Shown: positions 49,775-59,604 of the stretch, in pieces | Layout of the letters: each line of letters begins with the position of its first letter | Position numbering within the stretch: position 1 is the stretch's first letter | Assembly (NCBI GenBank): GCA_963853835.1 | Contig: OY970835.1 | Coordinates: forward strand, 7,679,501 to 7,743,500 | Length of the DNA: 64,000 nucleotides | Source of the DNA: Calendula officinalis | Taxonomy: Eukaryota; Streptophyta; Magnoliopsida; Asterales; Asteraceae | Reading direction: 5' to 3' | Made by a program: the position numbers and the translations under genes | The notes under the pieces: model-generated | Told to the model about the DNA's origin: nothing | What the model saw: only the letters and a program-made list of their open reading frames with translations | Databases searched by the model: none

Positions 49775-50442
49775 TGTCAGGATCGAATAACCAAAATAAG
49801 TTATTGTTAACCCAGATCTACTAATAACAAGAAGTTGCAGCGGATCAACACTTGTATTAATATATTAAGAACAATAGAACACTGTATATTGAACGAACAA
49901 TGAACAATAATATTAAGAACAAAGTGATTCACAAAAAGCTTCAATGTATATTATTGATTAACAATACACACGTACGTTTACAATTCGTAAGGAACTACTT
50001 ATAGCAGTCCTTGAAGCCTAACTATTTACCCTAGTTATTCTAGGACTTGATTTACATCGAATTATAAAAGATATACATTGAATAACATTCTATAACTAAC
50101 TCTGCGAGGATGTCGGACTTGATTTGCTCCAAATACGCGTATCAGTAGTAACTGCATCACCAGTAGTAAATATGCATCATCAGTAGTAAATGTGATGATC
50201 AGTAGTAACTCTGATAATCAGTAGTAAGTCCAAACCAACGTCAGTAGTAACTACTAATGATCAGTAGTATCTTCAATATGTGCATGACCAGTAGTAAGTT
50301 AGTTATAGTCTTCACCAGTATCAACTCATCAGTATCAAGTGTTTCTGCCCCATCAGTAGTAACCATAGTCTTCATCAGTAGTAACCATGATCAGTACTAA
50401 CTGCAGCATCAGTAATAAGTTGAACTGTGATTTGTTCTAACA
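49775..50442 (-). repeat. 5' LTR of element C (668 bp)
   Basis: Matches 36854-37523 with few differences (for example GGATGTCGGAC here and GGATCTCGGAC in the other copy). Contains the same ten CAGTAGTA motifs. Confidence 0.95.
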
Positions 50443-50447
50443 AGATG

Positions 50448-51322
50448 TTATACCTATCGGAGGAGTGAGACACCGAGAGAGAGAGAGAGGGACTCCGAGA
50501 ACGAGATCACCGGAAAAATGAAGAGAGAAAGAGATGGAGGCCAGAGATGGTTTGGTTCATCGGGCCGGCCGGGATGCTTCGCCTTGCACTCGCCGGAGAT
50601 TTGGTAGCCGTAATAACGCTGCACTCGCCGGAGTTCTCTTCCGGTTCGTTGGTGGGTTTTTTTGTTCGCCGGATAGTGTAAACGGGAGAAAGAGTGGACG
50701 TGGTTGCTGATTTAGGGTTCATGGGATGATATATGGTTTCTTTGGCTGCTATGGTTTCTATCAGAGAGATAGACGATGAAGGGAGTTGGCATGGGTTTAG
50801 GATTTGTTGAGTATTGATTTGTAGATAGGGTTGAACAAATGAATATTTCAATATTATATTTCATGCACGTATTAAACAAGTGGGGTGTGTACCGACTTTC
50901 TTGGGTAGTTCGGTAGAAATGATAAACGTTTGGTTTTTAAATTTTAAAAGATAATTACTATCTATATCGGGCACTTAAAATTACTAATATATTTGTCTAG
51001 TAACATATATTAACCGGGACTTTACTCGGTTTTTATTTATGATCATTTATTTAGTTTTTAATTATGATCATTATAAAATATAAAGTGTATATTTTTGGTT
51101 CCAATTAAGATTTACGTTTGGTCACCAACTCGCTAAATTATAGTTCTCAATGTACCAACATAGACAAATATTTACTTGCATCCGTACTAATGTGTACTAT
51201 CAATATAAAATGTGAGGGTTTTTGTTAGCCTTAAATGCTAAAATAAATGTGATTAGTGTTCGACAATGAATTTGGGTCACAATAGATGTCGGCTCGAATA
51301 CCAAATTTTGAGGGTTGTCACA
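50448..51322 (-). mobile_element. Solo LTR D, last segment
   Basis: After the right target duplication of element C (AGATG, 50443-50447) this segment continues to ...GAGGGTTGTCACA at 51322, the inverted start of a TGTGACAACCCTC-type LTR, followed by TATTG. With the other two parts D totals about 2.47 kb, close to solo LTR E (2.64 kb), with no internal region, primer-binding site or polypurine tract, hence solo. A GA-rich run (50483-50495) and several CGCCGG blocks give it a GC-richer centre near 50560-50700. Confidence 0.82.
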
Positions 51323-51327
51323 TATTG

Positions 51328-52015
51328 CAAGTTGGTAATTTCCTTTATCCCAAATAATGGGTCGTGGGGAGCTTTTGTTTTTGTCGACAACCCTTGAAAA
51401 GAAACCAACGGTCAACGGAGTTATGGGCTAATAATGTCCCGACCATTTTATCTATTAATGAGGTATTAAGACCTGCATTGAATCCGTCGGTTTTGGGTTT
51501 GAGAGCCTATAAAATGAACACATGGTGGTGACTTTTGAAGACACGAAAAATCACAATTGCTCCCTCTCGATAATACCGTTGTTGTTCTTCATGTTTCCAA
51601 GTAAACAACTTTGTGTTGTCGGTGATTCTTTTGTTGTAAGAACATATGGTGGTGACTTTTGAAGACACGAAAAATCACAATTGCTCCCTCTCGATAATAC
51701 CGTTGTTGTTCTTCATGTTTCCAAGTAAACAACTTTGTGTTGTCGGTGATTCTTTTGCTGTAAGAACATACCGATCAACTGCATCAAATCCTGGGGTTCT
51801 ACGCAGAGGCTTGCAGCATATACAGCGCGTATAAACCTTTAAGGACAGGAATAAATTTCCGTATGGTTCAATTTTTCCATCAAGGTTCAAGTTTGTTGTT
51901 GCATTTGGTACTTTCTTATTTATTGGGTTTGATATTTAGTAATCAATATCATATACGGGTTTTACTACGATGATTGTCTAAATTTATTATCACGGAATAT
52001 ATAATTTTTACAACA
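51328..52015 (+). mobile_element. Remaining part of the 3' LTR of element K
   Basis: Resumes after the TATTG duplication of D and runs to ...TTTTTACAACA at 52015, pairing with the LTR start TGTTG at 14480; with those 24 bp the LTR is about 712 bp. A TATA-like CTATAAAAT lies near 51508-51516. A 124-bp tandem duplication (starts 51523 and 51647) carries GGTGGTGACTTTTGAAG. The next bases (GATTT) belong to a GATA exon, so K was inserted into that gene. The exact end is inferred from terminal pairing. Confidence 0.65.
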
Positions 52016-52720
52016 GATTTGCGTTGATTGCAAAACCTCTAAAACACCGTTGTGGAGAAGCGGTCCCACCGGTCCTAAGGTTTGTTCAGTTACCTGATTA
52101 TTCAGACGATTTCATCTTCGCGCTGATTTCATCTTCGCGCGATGTGAAGTTTCGTTGATTTAACCTACGATTTCGATTTTGTTCGATTTGAAGTTTCTTT
52201 TAATTTAATTATAGAATTTCATGCTCATTTTTGTCTGATGTTTTCTGATTTGACGATTCCTTGATTCAATCTCACGATTTCATAGCAGATCTAATTTTTG
52301 TGTTGATTTTACAGTCGCTCTGTAATGCTTGTGGAATTAGGTTCAGGAAGAAGAGGAGTGTAGTCGGATCAGATAAGAAGAGAGATGTACAACCACAGAC
52401 ACAGCCACAACCACCGCAACCTTCGCCTGCGTCATCTGCTTCCTTCACCACCGCCGCCTGCAAAATCGGTTCCAGAAACAGAGTGATCGATGATAACAGT
52501 CCTGGTTTCGATATGAGGAACAAATTGAGGATAAAACTGGTGGCGTTGGAAAAAGAGGTGGCGTTGTTGCAGCGGCGGAGGTCTCCGATGAAGAAAGTAA
52601 GAAGTTTGAGTATAAAAAGTTTGGGGAAGTAGAACAGGCTACGTTCCTGTTGATGTCTCTATCGATGCTTTTGAACTTGTGTCTCAGAAATTGTTATACT
52701 CGTTTAACATGTTTTAACAT
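52016..52720 (+). pseudogene. GATA zinc-finger gene copy 2: back half, LLM domain out of frame
   Basis: The exon 52016-52079 encodes ICVDCKTSKTPLWRSGPTGP and one more Lys; a GT-AG intron (52080-52314) follows; the next exon starts at 52315 with SLCNACGIRFRKKRS. Together they form a plant GATA finger C-X2-C-X18-C-X2-C, intact here. The exon then has a Gln/Pro stretch, a basic segment and a stop at 52630-52632. In the next frame, overlapping that stop, is KFGEVEQATFLLMSLSM, which matches the C-terminal LLM motif of B-class LLM GATA factors, so a one-base indel near 52605-52618 has shifted the end. The 5' exon is replaced by the LTR of K. Family function: nuclear regulator of greening and growth. 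This copy lacks its start. Confidence 0.82.
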
Positions 52721-52744
52721 TACATTGTTAAATTTTTCTTTATA

Positions 52745-53046
52745 CTACCTCCAGTAATACATTTGAAGAAACACGGTTTTTGATGCAAAAGATTAAAATG
52801 TAGTTTAAAATAGATTAAAGTGGATAGTGAGTGTAGAATGAGTCCCACTTCTTTTGAATAAAATGATATTAATAATGCTTAAAAATAAAAGTAAAGGTAA
52901 AATGATAATTTCACTTTATTAAAATAGATAGTTAGTTGAGAAAGAGTCTCACTTTTTTATCAAATAAGGTAAGTTTTAGGAGTGTATCACTTATTTTGTT
53001 ACATCCCTAAATAAAAAGTGTATCACTTATTTTGATACGGAGGTAG
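52745..53046. mobile_element. Stowaway-like MITE (302 bp)
   Basis: Terminal inverted repeats CTACCTCC...GGAGGTAG flanked by TA on both sides (52743-52744 and 53047-53048), AT-rich and non-coding. Size, TA duplication and CTNCCTCC ends fit the Tc1/mariner Stowaway class. Confidence 0.75.
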
Positions 53047-54409
53047 TATAATAAAAGTATAAAATCTTTTATATTTGGATAAACTTTAATGAATTGTGGA
53101 TAATTATTGATGAATATTAAATTATAAGGAAAGTATATTAGATATTTGAGCATAATACTCCAGTAAATTAAATTATCTTAAAGTTAAATTTTAAGTAAAA
53201 TAATTATAGAATTATTTTAGGAATTAATTTTACAGAATAATTTTTATTTATTTGGAGTAATTTTATGTTAAATAAAGAACGGATATGCCTGTCATTAACA
53301 TGATCTCAATTTCATATTTGTTTGGTTGGCAGGAAAAGAATTATAATTTAATTTGATATTTTATTTGGTTGACTAGAAATAAAATTGAAATTCCATAAAT
53401 GACATATTTCCCTTTATTGATTTTTTTGCTTAATTATTTTTATTTATAGATCACATGTAAATGTATATTATATAAATTAAAAATAGTAATTTTAAAAATT
53501 GACCATTCATGTATATCATGAAAATCATGTAGTCGTGGTGGGTGGCATACATTGTTGGTGGTGGTAGCAAGCGGTAGTTGGTGGTGGGTGGCCTTGATGA
53601 ATAGTGATGGTGGTGGTGGCGGTAGCGATGCATGTGATGGTGGCGGTATGTAGTGGATGGTGTCAGCATGTGTGATGGTAGTATGTGGTGGAATTAGATT
53701 TCAATTTCTTCAAATTCCATTCCATTCCATTATAGCGAACGATACACTCATTAAACTTTTTTATATATAGTTATGATTACGATAATGTTACCTATAAAAG
53801 GGATCTATCTATAAAACAACAGTTCAACAAAATTATCCACCGCTTCCTAAGCGCCCATACTCATGATTCGAATTGAAAAGTTGAAGTCAATAAACAATCA
53901 ACATCAGTCCTTCGAAGCTCTCTCTTTTTCCTAGCGACCTAATTAAGTACGATCATGAGGAGGTTGACCACGATTTGTGAATCCATCTCCAAGGTATCCC
54001 TAAGGTGTAAATCATCTTTTATGAATAAAACCTTTTCATTTAGGTACGTGACTCACCAACTTGCTCCTTAATTACCACAAACTTACAATCACACTTTGTC
54101 TTAGGAACCAATTACTACTTCCACTCTAACTGAGTATCTACTATTTCTTACTTCTAGATTATAATTGCTTAGCGCCAACAAACCTTCACCTATTTCGGTC
54201 ATCATTATAGTCCCGTTGTGCAAATGAGTGTACAATAAAGTAATTACAAAAAAAAAAATTCACGACACCTACATGCTACAAGCCACAAGGTGATGATCAC
54301 CAAACATGACCCGAAAGTTATTTATGGTGTGATTACAGTGTGGTCGCTGGCAACCACAGTGCAAGCCTGCGGGGTGATGCCCACTCCATAAGCTCACCTA
54401 ACTGACAGC
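53047..54409. other. Intergenic DNA with GGT-rich minisatellite
   Basis: No gene seen. Positions 53530-53690 hold an imperfect GGTGGTGG/GATGGTGG repeat, which produces a spurious His-rich ORF on the other strand. It is bordered by AATTCCATTCCATTCC near 53713-53735 and by AT-rich DNA. Confidence 0.6.
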
Positions 54410-54746
54410 TAAGGCTGTTCGTTTGGATATATCCGAACCAAATAGTTGAATCCAAATGATTTTTGGATTTTAAATGTTCAAACCGAACCGTCGAAACTAA
54501 TTTAAATCCAAACCGATCCGAACCAAATTACAATTTGGTTGGTTAGGTTTTGTCCAAAACCAAACCAAACCATAATATAGGAAAAAAAACGGTTTGGTTT
54601 GGACAAAACCAAACCAACCAAATTGTAATTTGGTTCGGATCGGTTTGGATTTAAATTAGTTTCGACGGTTCGGTTTGAACATTTAAAATCCAAAAATCAT
54701 TTGGATTCACCTATTTGGTTCGGATATATCCAAATGAACAGCCCTA
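54410..54746. mobile_element. hAT-like foldback MITE, long near-perfect palindrome
   Basis: The two arms (54410 to about 54573 and about 54589 to 54746) are reverse complements of each other with few mismatches, joined by a short loop near 54575-54588. Outer ends read AAGGCTGTTCGTTTGG and CCAAATGAACAGCCCTA. TGACAGC occurs just left (54403-54409) and close right (54751-54757), a probable degraded 8-bp duplication. The 63-codon ORF here is a product of the palindrome. Confidence 0.75.
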
Positions 54747-55109
54747 TGAGTGACAGCGTCTCCTTCCTCCCCTATTGGCACGCCTCGTTAGTTTGAGGCA
54801 TAGGGGCAGAAGATTGGAGAAGAGGAGTGTGTGAGGCTCAAGGTAATTTATTATGATATTTGGTATTTTATGTGTTTATATTTTATAATGATTAAACCCA
54901 AAAAATTGAAGAGAAATAATATTGATGATATAAATATATCAGTACATTGTAAGATGATATGATGTTGATTTAATAAGATTGAAGTGTCAATTGATGCCAG
55001 AAGATTTTAAAACGTGGTTTTCTAATCTAAGATGAATTTTATAAATAAAAAAAAGAAAAGAAAAAGAAAAGAAAAGTCTTGCTTTAATACAAGTTGTTTA
55101 TAAAAGTAA
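54747..55109. other. Intergenic DNA between two foldback elements
   Basis: AT-rich with a small inverted repeat near 54773-54808 (CCTATTGGCACGCCTC and GAGGCATAGGGGC). Ends in TAAAAGTAA, the target duplication of the next element. No coding seen. Confidence 0.6.
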
Positions 55110-55570
55110 GAGTAAATTACATGAAATGTCCTTTAGGTTTACAGCAAATTTCACTAATGGTTCTTTAGTTTCAAAAATTACACCGATGGTCCTTATTTTT
55201 GAAAGGTTTTTCACCGATGGTCCTTTACGAAAAAGTACTTCTATTTTTCAAGTTAAATAACATCACATGTGATACACATAGGGGTATTTTGGTCAATTTG
55301 TATTTCCTAAAGGACCATTGGTGAATTTTGCTAGAAACTTAAAGGACCATCCGTGTAATTTAATTGAGAAGGGGAAAGACAAATTGACCAAAATACCCCC
55401 ATGTGCATCACATGTGATGTTAGTTAACTTAAAAAATACACGGACTTTTTCGTAAAGGACCATCGGTGAAAAACCTTTCAAAAATAAGGACCTTCGGTGT
55501 AATTTTTGAAACTAAAGGACTATTGGTGAAATTTGCTATAAACCTAAAGGACCATTCATGTAATTTACTC
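55110..55570. mobile_element. MULE-type MITE directly upstream of Di19
   Basis: Long inverted repeats: it begins GAGTAAATTACATGAA and ends CATGTAATTTACTC, with repeated AAAGGACCAT blocks in mirrored order. It is flanked by a perfect 9-bp duplication TAAAAGTAA (55101-55109 and 55571-55579), the length typical of Mutator-like elements. Non-coding, 461 bp. Confidence 0.85.
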
Positions 55571-55590
55571 TAAAAGTAATCGAGTGAAGA

Positions 55591-55600
55591 TATAAAACAA
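55591..55600 (+). promoter_or_regulatory. Probable TATA box of the Di19 gene
   Basis: TATAAAACAA lies about 270 bp before the ATG and 20 bp after the MITE. A CATCTCATCTCATCTC repeat follows at 55670-55690 in the presumed 5' leader. Position and sequence only; no transcript data. Confidence 0.5.
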
Positions 55601-55863
55601 GTGTATTGGCCGACTTCCTTTTTGGGGTGAAAGAAATCACCTGTAAAAAGCAAAGCAGCAGCAGTATCATCTCATCTCATCTCATCTCCCAAATTAAAAC
55701 CGCCCTAAATCGCTCTCGTCTCCATCAATTACCGACTCAATCCCCAATTCCCCAAAATTCATTTCAATTCTTAATTGCCTCTCAAATCGAAGGAACTTCT
55801 CAGCTTCGTAAACCCTAACTCACTTCGATCTGAATTTCATTTCAACATCTTCCACTCTCAGAT

Positions 55864-58430
55864 ATGGACGCCGACTCTTGGGCTGCTCGTCTGTCTTCTA
55901 CATCCAAGCGTTACCAATACGCTCTTCAATCCCGATCATCTGGTAAACCATCTAGATTTAATTTAGGGTTTCGTTTCACTTTACAATTTATCACTTACTA
56001 ATAATATGTTCATGTGAATTGATTGAACAAATTCGATGCAGATATGTTCATGGGGTTCGAGGACATCGAGATGGATAGAGAGGAATTTCCATGCCCCTTT
56101 TGCACTGGTTATTTCGATATAGTGGGTTTGTGCTGTCATATTGATGATGAACATCATCTTGAGGCCAATAATGGGGTATTTTACACCTTTTTTAAAAGTT
56201 CAATTTTTATTCTAATTAATGAAACTTTTGGATACTTTAATGGTGATTTTTTTTCTTCTATAATTTTGCTGATATCTTTGTTTTTGCAGGTGTGTCCGGT
56301 TTGTGCGGTGAGGGTGGGAGTAGATATGGTAGCACATATAACCTTACAGCATGGAAACATATTTAAGATATCCTTTTTTACATGATATTTATGTATATAT
56401 TATAAGTTTTATTTGTTATCCTTGCACACCACATATTTGTGTAGTTAATCTAGAGTTGCAATTAAGTATCAAGTATGCTATTTTAATTCATTTTCGTGTT
56501 GAGCTTATGAAGCCTCTTAGTAGTTGGATAGGCTAAATAGGGATTGATAATAAGTTATGAAGAGGTAACCTCAAGTGAATGCATATATATGTAGAATTTC
56601 TTATGTTTTTATCCTAATTATATTTTATTCATAAATTAGAAATATTTACAAAAAAAAGTAAGAAAAAATTATTACGAAGAGTGTCCTCTAATGATGAACA
56701 ATGTCAAATCATAATAAGATATTAGATTTATTTAAATATAATAAGATATCTTTTTATTACACATAAAATCTAAATAATAATAACAGGTACAAATATTAGG
56801 CTAATAGGGATTGATCAGTGATCATAAGTTACGAATAGGTAATCTCAATCTGAATGCATATATGTGTAGCAGTTCTAATGTTCTCTTATATCAAGACAAA
56901 ATCTTTCTTTCTTTCTGGAATTATATGTTATTTTAAAGTTAATTTGTGAAATCTTTAACTAAAATTTACATGCAACAAAAGAGAAAAACTCGCAAAAGTT
57001 TATCAACTCTATCATTTTTGAGAAGGGAATTTAGAGAAGGAAATTTGCAGTCTTTATTTGGGGGATCATCACATTTAAATCCATCAACAAATTCAGCACC
57101 TGATCCTTTATTATCTTCATTTATTTTGCCAATTGGTGATGACTTGGGGAGCACTCAATCAAACTCATCAACTGAATCAGTTGCTGTAGCTAAAAGCACA
57201 ACTGAAAAGGCATCTGAAAGGTAACATACTTTTGCATGAATTTTGTATAAATATGTGCTGAAAAATTATAAGGATCATGTTGTTAAGATGGTTTTTGTTT
57301 AGGGGTGAGGTTTTTGTTTATGAATTTCACACCAATGGAGCCTTGAACATTTTCATGCCATGAACATGAAGTATAGATTTTATAAAACTAGATTTTTTAC
57401 TAAATTATTATTTTTTGTTTTATTTATAAAAAAATATGCTTTTTATTATAATTTCAATGGAGAGTCAAACGGGTTCTATTCTATTGTATACAAATAAGAT
57501 TCAAAGCAATGTATTTGTTAATGTATAAATTATAGATAAGTCTATGCACTAATTTTATAGGTAATAATATAGATTCCATATTATGACTTATTCCATTCCT
57601 AGAGTCCAACAAACATGATAACTGAATTAAATCCTAAATTATGTCAAATTCTGAACACATATGTATATGAAAAACATTGATATGCATTGCTTAAAGATTG
57701 AATCTATGTTGGGTTTGTTTAGATAACCATTTTGCTATTTGTATGCATGTTAATATTTTAGTTGTTGGCGAACGGGTCAATGTATTATATGCTTTTTTAA
57801 CCCAAGTGTGCTAGTAACAAAATTAGATCAAAATTATATGCTTTTTTAATCCATTACAATGTCGACTTCTAAGTTTTTAGTTAAAGTATTGGCATTTTGT
57901 ACTTAAGTTGAGATATTAATTTTGGAGGCCTTGGTGTTAGCGTCAGTTCCATGTTACTCGTGATTAGTATTAGATTGATATGACTATGTATAGACTATAG
58001 ATAGATATACACCGACTATATACATATATATTTAAAAAAAAGTGTGTGTATATACAAACACATAGATATAAATATGTAACGAATTGATATAATGATAGGA
58101 GATATATGTATGTGCCAAGTCAGCTTTTTTGCCCGCAAGAATCTTCATGTTATAGTTGGTAAGAGTGGGGCTAAATCAATGTTGTTGGGTGTGTGTTTTA
58201 TTTATTATATGTTTGGTATCTCTATAACTCTTGAATAGAATGCTTTATATATATATATATGGTGATTTCAAGTCAATTATTTAGCCATATTAATAATAAT
58301 ATATCGATTTAAAATGTGTTGCAGAAAAGCTCCATTGTCAATTGAAGACAAGGAAGAGAGGAGCAAAAGATCAGAATTTGTGCAAGGAATGTTGTTGTCA
58401 ACTATTTTTAAGGATGACGAATTGTTGTAG
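55864..58430 (+). CDS. Di19: Di19-type zinc-finger protein (dehydration-induced 19 family), five exons
   Basis: Exons 55864-55942, 56042-56175, 56290-56367, 56970-57220 and 58325-58430 give a 215-residue protein that stays in phase throughout. Residues 44-64 (CPFC...H...H) and 73-92 (CPVC...H...H) form the two atypical C2H2 fingers of the Di19 family (zf-Di19); a basic stretch QKRKTRK at 100-106 is a likely nuclear localisation signal. The back (LSTLSFLRREF, NLQSLFGGSS, DPLLSSFILP, then KRSEFVQGMLLSTIF) matches the Di19 C-terminal domain. Family members are nuclear, stress-responsive regulators. Introns 1, 2 and 4 are GT-AG; intron 3 is AT-AC. AATAAA follows at 58468. The length is close to that of other members and I see no disabling change. 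Exon boundaries were assigned by eye. Confidence 0.9.
56368..56969 (+). other. U12-type AT-AC intron of Di19
   Basis: The intron begins ATATCCTTT after AAG (56367), the strict 5' consensus of minor-spliceosome introns, and ends ...TTTAC before ATGCAACAAAAG (56970). A branch-point-like TCTTTAAC (56952-56959) lies 10-12 bases from the acceptor, the short spacing typical of U12 introns. No GT donor fits the protein frame at this junction. Intron length is 602 bp. Confidence 0.85.
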
Positions 58431-58467
58431 AAAGATGTTGGTTGGGAGAAGGTAATGAAATTGTAGT

Positions 58468-58473
58468 AATAAA
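58468..58473 (+). terminator. Possible polyadenylation signal of Di19
   Basis: AATAAA 38 bp after the stop codon, in an AT-rich trailer. Other weak signals lie nearby, so the real site is uncertain. Confidence 0.45.
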
Positions 58474-59568
58474 TATTTATGTAATTTATTATGTCAACTA
58501 CAAATTATAATTATTATTTTCTAGTAGTTGTTTGTATGAATTTTTCTCAAGGAAGAAAAGAAATAAGTGATAGAGAGATAGGTTGTTTGTAAGTCGATAC
58601 TTATACAACTGAATCAGTTATTTCTGCTTTTTCTATCTTTTTCCATATCTGTTTTTCTATTATGTTTTTTTCTTTAAAATGTATTCATGTTTATAACGAG
58701 TGGTTGATTTGGTCCATTTAACACACGTAGGGGTACTAAACATTAATTGTTTGTATCACACAGGGGAATGTTGTTAGTCTCATTACTTAACTTGTATAGA
58801 TTTGATGAAACAAATTGCAATTTAGTTATTATTATCAGTTGATATTTGTTTGAAGCTGATAGTATAGAATATAGATCCAACTGATATTTGTTCAGTGGAT
58901 GTGGAATTAGTTGATAACTATCATCAGAAGAAACAAAAGAACATATTCAGAAAGTTTTCGACAAATAAACCTTCCTAACCAGAAGCTCACCAAGATTTCA
59001 AATGAGGATTTTATGGGATCTGAAAACAACATTCTTAAAAGGTGGTGATTTTTATACCACATATTTTGACTCATCTACCACAACAATTACATTATCTACT
59101 TGTACAGTATGTAGTATTACTTGTACACTGTGGTATAGACATAAAAAAATGTGGTAGGAAACATTCTTAAATGCATCTTGCTTTAAGGTACTGTAGCTAC
59201 ACGTTGAAAGCACAAGTTGATTTATAGACATCCGTACCATGAGCATAGTTGACAAAATGAGCATAATTGACAAAAGGTTTAAAATATAAAAGATGGTTTC
59301 CCGCCCATAAAGAGAAGTATATACTCAACTACCACACATATTTGTACTTTGACACATATTTTGGTAGTTGAAGCGTTAGATGTCGACGAACATCGAGCCT
59401 TGCTTAAGCATTTATGTCCCCTAGTATGTAGTGCTTATAGTAAAGAAAATCAGTTGATTGTGTGTCATCAGTTGAAAAGGATTTGAGTGTTGTGACATTA
59501 GATTATTATCATTCGATCTATAGATTTATAGGCTAGATTAGTTTTTCAAATTTGTATTCAGCAATCTA
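58474..59568. other. Intergenic region, no gene seen
   Basis: AT-rich sequence with stops in all frames. Around 59040-59350 there are several near-repeats of TACCACA/GTGGTA on both strands (for example 59056, 59076, 59130, 59333), which may be a decayed inverted-repeat element, but no ends or duplication could be set. Confidence 0.5.
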
Positions 59569-59604
59569 TCCACCATGCGCGGGTTCAATTCCCGTCGTTC
59601 GCCC
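59569..59604 (+). pseudogene. trnH-GUG: Plastid trnH-GUG 3' fragment in nuclear DNA
   Basis: The stretch CCACCATGCGCGGGTTCAAT continuing to CCCGTCGTTCGCCC matches the 3' half (anticodon-stem end, T arm and acceptor) of plastid tRNA-His(GUG). The 5' half, including the anticodon, is absent: a short nuclear plastid insertion, not a functional tRNA. Confidence 0.75.

Larger units (their letters stand above)
36854..50442 (-). mobile_element. Full-length Sirevirus-like copia element C, 13.6 kb including a nested solo LTR
   Basis: Both LTRs (36854-37523 and 49775-50442) are present, with TGTCAGGATC...GTTCTAACA termini and a 5-bp target duplication AGATG at 36849-36853 and 50443-50447. On the minus strand the order is 5' LTR, primer-binding site, gag, integrase, RT, RNase H, a 590-bp spacer, then a large additional coding region in the env position, a polypurine tract and the 3' LTR. 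Copia elements with an extra ORF after pol are typical of the Sirevirus lineage. Stops and frameshifts break every ORF and a 2.64-kb solo LTR sits in the extra region, so it is not autonomous. The LTR pair is very similar, so insertion is fairly recent. Confidence 0.93.

Noticed and set aside
53451..53669. His/Tyr-rich 72-codon ORF
   Set aside because: Translation of a GGT/GTG minisatellite on the opposite strand.
54502..54693. Asn/Pro-rich ORF reading through a palindrome
   Set aside because: It is the translation of both arms of the foldback element.
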